Shown: piece by piece, positions 25,854-30,833 of the stretch
Numbering within the stretch: the stretch's first letter is position 1
Layout of the letters: every line of letters begins with the position of its first letter
Source: Chrysochromulina tobinii
Lineage: Eukaryota > Haptophyta > Prymnesiales > Chrysochromulinaceae
Direction: 5' to 3'
Assembly: GCA_001275005.1 (NCBI GenBank)
Contig: JWZX01002248.1
Span: 1-30,833, forward strand
DNA: 30,833 bases
Program-made: the position numbers and the translations under genes
The notes under the pieces: generated by a model
What the model was told of the DNA's origin: nothing
The model's input: only the letters and a program-made list of their open reading frames with translations
The model's database searches: none

Positions 25854-28800
25854 CTAGCCCAGCCTCGTCGGGCTGCCCGCGCCAAAGTGAGAGGTCACCG
25901 CTGGGCGCATTGGTGTCACACCGGCGTTCACCTGTCGGTCCTTGGACCTCGGCGAGTGGGCGCGCGACGCTGGCGGCTGCGGCCTGGACGAGTACGCGCG
26001 GGCGTCTATGACGCCGCCCGCTATGGGTGGCAGGAGCATCGGCGCTGCGCCGCCCAGGACTGGGTGCAGCTGCCTCAGCCTCTGCTGCGAGCTCGGCCTG
26101 GGCGAGCCGTGGCTCTCAGTCAGGGTGCGAAGCAGTGCAGCGCGCTCCGTGGCTTGGGCCGCGCGCTGCTTGGCGTGGTCCGCTAGGTGCTTGTAGTGCG
26201 CGTACGACTTGTCGTGCGGGGTCGGCTGCCAGGGCAGCGGCGCCGGCGCTGCGTCGTGAAAAGAGGCGGTGGCAGTGGCGGTGGCGGTGGCGGTCACACG
26301 GCCCGTGTTTACAGGGCGTGTGTCGGCAAAGAGAGCGTCGCCGTAGCCCGGTTCGGCGCCCAGGCCGCCGCCGGTATCGTCAGCGTCTGCGCCGCCCCCC
26401 CACCGCACGCCGCGGGGGGGGCGCTGCAGGGCGCTCTAGTGGCGGATGGGGCGCGTGCGGCAGGTAAGAATGCGGCGGGAGAGGCTCGGGGGTCGCGAGA
26501 CGCTGCACATGGAGCTGCCGTGCCGAGTACGCGCCCGAAACGGCGCCCGCACCGGCACGGCCCACGCCCGACACGGCGCCCACGCCATCGCTCTGAGTGA
26601 AGCTGTCGATGAGCGTGCGCCCGTGCTCTCCGACGCCATAGATGGCGCGCGTCTTGCTATACTTCTCAGCGCGCGCGTGCGACGGGTCGCACAGCCGAAA
26701 GCGCGGAGAGAGCTGGTACATGTCGACGAGGTGCGCCTGTCGTTCGGTCGGATCGACGGGGAGCATCGACGGCAGCTCACTTGCATGCACCGCATATGGC
26801 AGCACGATGCCCGAGTGGCCCGAAGAGCATGAGGTGGTGCCCGCGTTCGAGCCGAGCCCAAAAAAGGCAGCTCCGTTCGGCCCGTTCGCGTGCGGAGGCA
26901 GCGTGTTGGGTACCAGCTTGGACACGCTCGCCGCCGACACGGCGCTCGAACTCTCGAGGAAAGGCGCCGTGTCGGCAAAGCGCGCGTCAACGGCTTCGGT
27001 CGGGTCGTAACCACCCGCGGGCAGCTCCGAGCCTCGCCTGTAAATGGTGGCGATCAGCTCCGGCGACGCGAGACGGAGCCGTCGGCCGCGTGCAGCGGCG
27101 GCAATGGCAGCGCGCTCAGCTGCCGCGAACTCGGCGGCCGACGGCTTCGTCGGGTGCGGCCACGTGGCTTCGTACGGCTTGCCAAGGCGCGCGCGCGAGC
27201 GGCCACCAGCGTAGCTCGAATCTTGAGGACCGTACGTGGACGAAGCCGAGAGCAGAAGGAGCCGTTGGTCAAGCATCTCCATCTCGAGCTCGGCGAGATC
27301 GGGCGCCGTGTTGGGCACGAGCTGGTGAGGGACGACGGAGGAGAGCCCGCCGGCGCCCGACACGGCGCCGGCGAGTGGTGTGCCGCGACGGCGCCCGCGC
27401 CGTGGAGGTCCACCGTAGAGGGCAAGACCTGCCTCATTGGGTGGGTTGTGCGCGGCGAGCTTGGCATACGTGGACCATGGCACCGCTTTGGTCACGTCGC
27501 GTTGACCCAACGATGCCCGGAGCGAAGAGGCCATCCTCTCGGCTTGACGCGCCGCCCTGAGCGCCGCGCGCTGCTCCGCCTTAGCGGCGATCCGCGCTCG
27601 CACGGCGCGCTGCAACTGCTTGGCGGCGTGGTGCTCGGTGACGTTTCGGATGGAAAGGAAGATCACTCCGGTGATGAGGGCATTGAGCGTGCTCTGGAGG
27701 ATACGATCGCGAAGTTTGCGGAAGACCCGTTGGATCAATGCGATTGAGCGATTCATCATCATCTTCTTCAACGTCCGGCGCATCAGCCTCATGTTCCGCG
27801 CTGCCTTTCGCGAGTGGAACTCACGCTGGATGACCACGGCAGCTTCCCGACGCTTGATTTCCATCTGGTTCATGAACTCGAGCGAACTGATGAGCGAGTT
27901 GACTGCCGAGCGAAGGACACGCACGTGGAAGCCGCGGAAGATCGCCTGCATGCGAGTGGCCAGCCCCAGCTTCCCGCGCTTCAACTTCGTCAGACGTCGC
28001 CCGAGCACGCCCCGCCAGTTGCATTGCAGTCGGAGCGCTCCATCTTTGCACTTGCGCAGGAAGGCCATACTCGATTTCGTACTCTGGCGCGCCTGGAGCT
28101 TGCGTGCTGCGGCAAGCGCTTCTTCGCGCTTCGCCTTCGCCACCCGCATGCGCTCATGCGCCTGCAGCCGCGTCGCCGCAGCATGCCTCTCCGCCTCACG
28201 CTGCTCCGCGGCCGCCTTCTCCGCTGCCAGATTGGCGTAGTAGATCTCTATCTCCACCTCAACGTCGATGACGACTCGACGGATGCACCTGTAGAGCTCC
28301 GACCACCGTTTCCGACGCGCCATCGCCTCGATCGTACAGGCCGCCTTGCGCTGCTTCCTCAGCAGCTTACGAGTCTTCATACCTTGCGCACCCGCCTGGA
28401 CCTTACCCGCCGCCTTTTGCCGCATCGCCTCGAGCCGCTCCGCATCCCTCTTCCTCTTCTCCTTCTTGGCCTCCTTTGCCTTGAGGCGATCCACCTTGCC
28501 TCGTTGGACGGCCTGCAAGGTGATCACCGCCGCCTCGGCCTTTGCCGCCGCCTCGGCCGCCGCTCTCTCAGCCTCCGCAATCTCCTTCGCCTTGAGGCGA
28601 TCCACCTTGCCTCGTTGGACGGCCTGCAGGGTGATCGCCGCCGCCTCGGCCTTTGCCGCCGCCTCGGCCGCCGCTCTCTCAGCCGCCGCAATCGCTTCCC
28701 GCTCGAGCCGCTCCGCCTCTTCCTCGGCCGCTTTCTTCTCCTCCTTCCTCTTCTTCAGCTCGGCGCGGGCTGCCTTACCTCGCTCAGCGGTCTGCACCAC

Positions 28801-30833
28801 TATCGCCGCAGGTTCATTCTTCTCCCGGTACGCCGCCTCCCTTTCCTTCCTCATGCGTCGCCGGATCCTAAGGCGGATGACAAACTTGCCGATGACGAAG
28901 AAGCCGCGCAGGCGCGCCTCCTTTTTGGCCATAATCCCCTCCGTCACTTGCGCATCGACTAAAAACTCAATCGCCTCGCCGACAGAGCCGCCCACCGCCT
29001 CAAGCGCTCGGCGAGCTTGCCCATCAGTGCAGCTGGTGGCCACCACGACCTCCTCGATCGCCTTGTCCAGCTTGAGCTGCGCCACCGTGGCTCGGTCCAG
29101 CCTACCTCTCTGGGCAGCCTGCACCTTGGTCGCCGCCTTATGCTGCTCCGCTTGCTTCTTCACGAAGGCAACTGCCTTCTCCACAGAGCTGCCCACAAAC
29201 TCGACCGCTCGGCTGGCAGTCTCGTGGGTGCAGCCGGTGGCCGCGACGACCGCCTCGACCGCCTTCTCCTTTTGAAGTTGCGCCACTTTGACTCGATCCG
29301 CCTTGCCGCGCTGCACAGCTTGCAGGTCGGTCGCCGCCTTTGCCATCAACACCTCCTCCTCCGATGGAAAACGCCCCACACTCGCAGCGATCGCGCCCTC
29401 GACCACAACTTCTCCCGGGCTTCTGGGCCTTCCAGCGGTCGTACCCCAAGGCTCGGTAACCTCCTTGACACTCGCAGCGATCACGCCCTCGACCACAATC
29501 TCTCCAGGGGTTTTGGCCCTTTCAGCGTCAGCCACCTTGGCCTGTGCGAACGCCTCGACCTTCGCCTTGGCCTGCGCCAACGCCTCGGCAGCCTTCTCCT
29601 TTTGAAGTTGCGCCACTTTGACTCGATCCGCCTTGCCGCGCTGCACAGCTTGCACCTTGATCGCCGCCTTTGCCTTCAGCACCTCCTCCTCCGATGGAAA
29701 ACGCCCCACACTCGTAGCGATCGCGCCCTCGACCACAACTTCTCCCGGGCTTCTGGGCCTTCCAGCGGTCGTACCCCAAGGCTCGGTAACCTCCTTGACA
29801 CTCGCAGCGATCACGCCCTCGACCACAATCTCTCCAGGGGTTTTGGCCCTTTCAGCGTCAGCCACCTTGGCCTGTGCGAACGCCTCGACCTTCGCCTTGG
29901 CTTCGGCGGTGGATGGTCTTGAGACGGCTTCGACACTCTGAGCGATCACCGCCTGCACGACGACCTCGGCAGGGGTTTGGGGCCTTTCGGGAGCTTGCAA
30001 TGCTGGTTGAGATACCTGCACCGCTGCCGCCGCCTCGAACGCTGCGAGACGTCGCCTCTCGCGGAAGCCAACCAACCAGCGCCGCGCGGCCGCTTGGACG
30101 ATGGTGACCTTCCTCTCGAGACGCTTTTGGAGCCTCGACACCACCTTAGTCTGCGTCACGTTGGTCAGGCAGCCGCGTGCAAACGGCTCGAGCTGCGGAT
30201 CGTTCAGCTGGAGGATCGCCTGCAGTCGCTCGAGCCCACCCGCCTGCTGCAGCTGCTCAACGTACGCGATCTCGGTGCATAGGTTCTGTACGGCGGCCAG
30301 TGAGTACACGAGTGTCGCATACTCCTCGGAAAAGATGTACGGCAGGATCTGGCTAAAGACATCGGCCGTCTTGAGCAATACCTTTGTCTTCTCAGCGTCA
30401 AGGTCGACAGAAAGGGATGCGAGATTGCCCACGAGCATGAGCGCGTATTGATGGATCGAGACCACAGGGCTACTGAGACGGCTGGCAATGAGCTGCACGG
30501 CGCCCGTGGCGCGCATGTACTCGCACAGCGCGATCGCCTCCTCGTCGTAGGCGTCGTTCATGAGCTGAGCAAGCTGGAGTAGCGCGTTGCTCTGAGCCTC
30601 CTCGCTGCTGCTGCTCTCGCGAAGCACTGCAAGCAGCGCAGGCAGCATCGAGTTTGGAGTCCGAGGGCGATTGACGGCAGTAGGCTGCAAAGACACCCGC
30701 GGGCGACTTGAATGAAAAGGCGACGCCGCCCGCGCCGCGCCCGCCGCGACCGCGGGGAGCTCTGCCGCGGTGGCAGCAGCAAGTTCCGCCTGTACGTACG
30801 CTGCCTCGGCATTGGCAAACTTGGCGTGTGATG
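25854..30833 (-). CDS. Giant ARM-repeat / IQ-motif / UBA-like protein, 5' partial
   Basis: The frame is open to the right edge, so the N-terminus is missing; about 1630 residues are visible if the 73-nt intron (26436-26508) is real. Residue numbers below count from 30696. An armadillo-like helical array covers about 14-175. Then come several calmodulin-type IQ motifs (IVQAAARRWLVGFRERRRL, KVQAVQRGKADRV, later LRLQCNWRGVLGRRL, ATRMQAIFRGFHVRVLRS, IQREFHSRKAARNMRL and IQRVFRKLRDRIL). Five copies of a motif like TPGEIVVEGVIAASV lie between them. Two UBA-like three-helix segments (about 474-515 and 540-578) follow, then a long charged helix, and a disordered Ser/Gly/Pro-rich tail with repeated GAVSG and FADT patterns. 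It probably is a calmodulin-binding cytoskeletal or flagellar scaffold; this is inference. Confidence 0.75.
26268..26297 (-). repeat. 6-bp coding microsatellite (Thr-Ala)n
   Basis: The plus strand reads repeated GGCGGT/GGCAGT hexamers, giving Thr-Ala-Thr-Ala on the minus strand in the last exon of the giant gene. Confidence 0.8.
26436..26508 (-). other. Candidate 73-nt intron near the 3' end of the giant gene
   Basis: The donor is CTCCAT|GTGCAG and the acceptor CACTAG|AGCGCC, preceded by a pyrimidine-rich tract with CATTCTTAC. Removing it joins two frames at phase 0 (SARQLH|SALQRPP) and adds 193 residues that share FADT-type motifs with the upstream tail. Without it the protein ends at 26380. 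A homopolymer sequencing error at 26395-26421 could also explain the frame change. Confidence 0.5.
28478..28690 (-). repeat. 111-bp period tandem duplication encoding an IQ-type motif
   Basis: Copies starting near 28478 and 28589 encode AEAAxITLQAVQRGKVDRLK plus the Ala/Glu-rich helix around it. They differ at only a few bases. Confidence 0.88.
29261..29901 (-). repeat. 330-bp period tandem duplication in the giant gene
   Basis: 29261-29571 and 29591-29901 are near-identical copies with period 330 (110 codons). Only about ten differences are seen, clustered near 29325-29350 and its partner. Each copy encodes one IQ motif and two TPGE-type motifs. Confidence 0.93.

Overview
The window reads as nuclear DNA of a GC-rich, gene-dense, flagellated unicellular eukaryote, most likely a haptophyte or another chlorophyll-c alga (an inference from the gene set and compact introns, not a database result). 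Eukaryotic signs are a TGS1 RNA-cap hypermethylase, organelle-targeted EF-G and IF3, a flagellar-type microtubule protein, EF-hand and IQ/ARM proteins, a cyclic-nucleotide-domain potassium channel, GT-AG introns of about 63-176 nt, and long simple repeats inside proteins. There are no operons or Shine-Dalgarno-led starts. Most genes are monocistronic and on the minus strand.

Layout, left to right: a partial, probably myristoylated protein (1-350, -); a glutamine-rich protein with a 34-Gln run (725-1861, -); a START-like protein between two membrane helices (2246-3229, -); TGS1 (3401-4528, -); a SAXO-like microtubule protein (4927-5562, +); an amidohydrolase (6223-7245, -) whose frame continues, past one TGA lying inside a candidate 63-nt intron, into a membrane helix plus a cysteine-rich tail (to 5926); a 100-aa membrane protein (7953-8255, -) divergent from mitochondrial EF-G1 (8417-10624, +); organellar IF3 (10881-11708, -); a two-exon probably secreted protein of unknown function (11862-12711, -); an EF-hand protein with long Ala-Ala-Ala-Glu-Lys repeats (13504-16875, -); a two-domain glycosyltransferase-like protein (17179-19614, -); a three-exon voltage-gated channel with a cyclic-nucleotide-binding domain (20156-22493, -); an MFS transporter (22685-24145, -); a glutathione S-transferase (24750-25544, -); and a very large ARM/IQ/UBA-like protein cut by the right edge (25854-30833, -).

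The genes do not form an obvious single pathway. Two are organelle translation factors and two or three are cytoskeleton/calcium-type proteins. The most interesting signals are the possible splice-controlled membrane anchor on the amidohydrolase, a 65-nt channel intron that is exactly one unit of a tandem duplication of its exon boundary, and recent internal duplications in the two giant repeat proteins. All functions are read by eye from motifs. Introns are inferred from splice sites and frame restoration, without transcript evidence.
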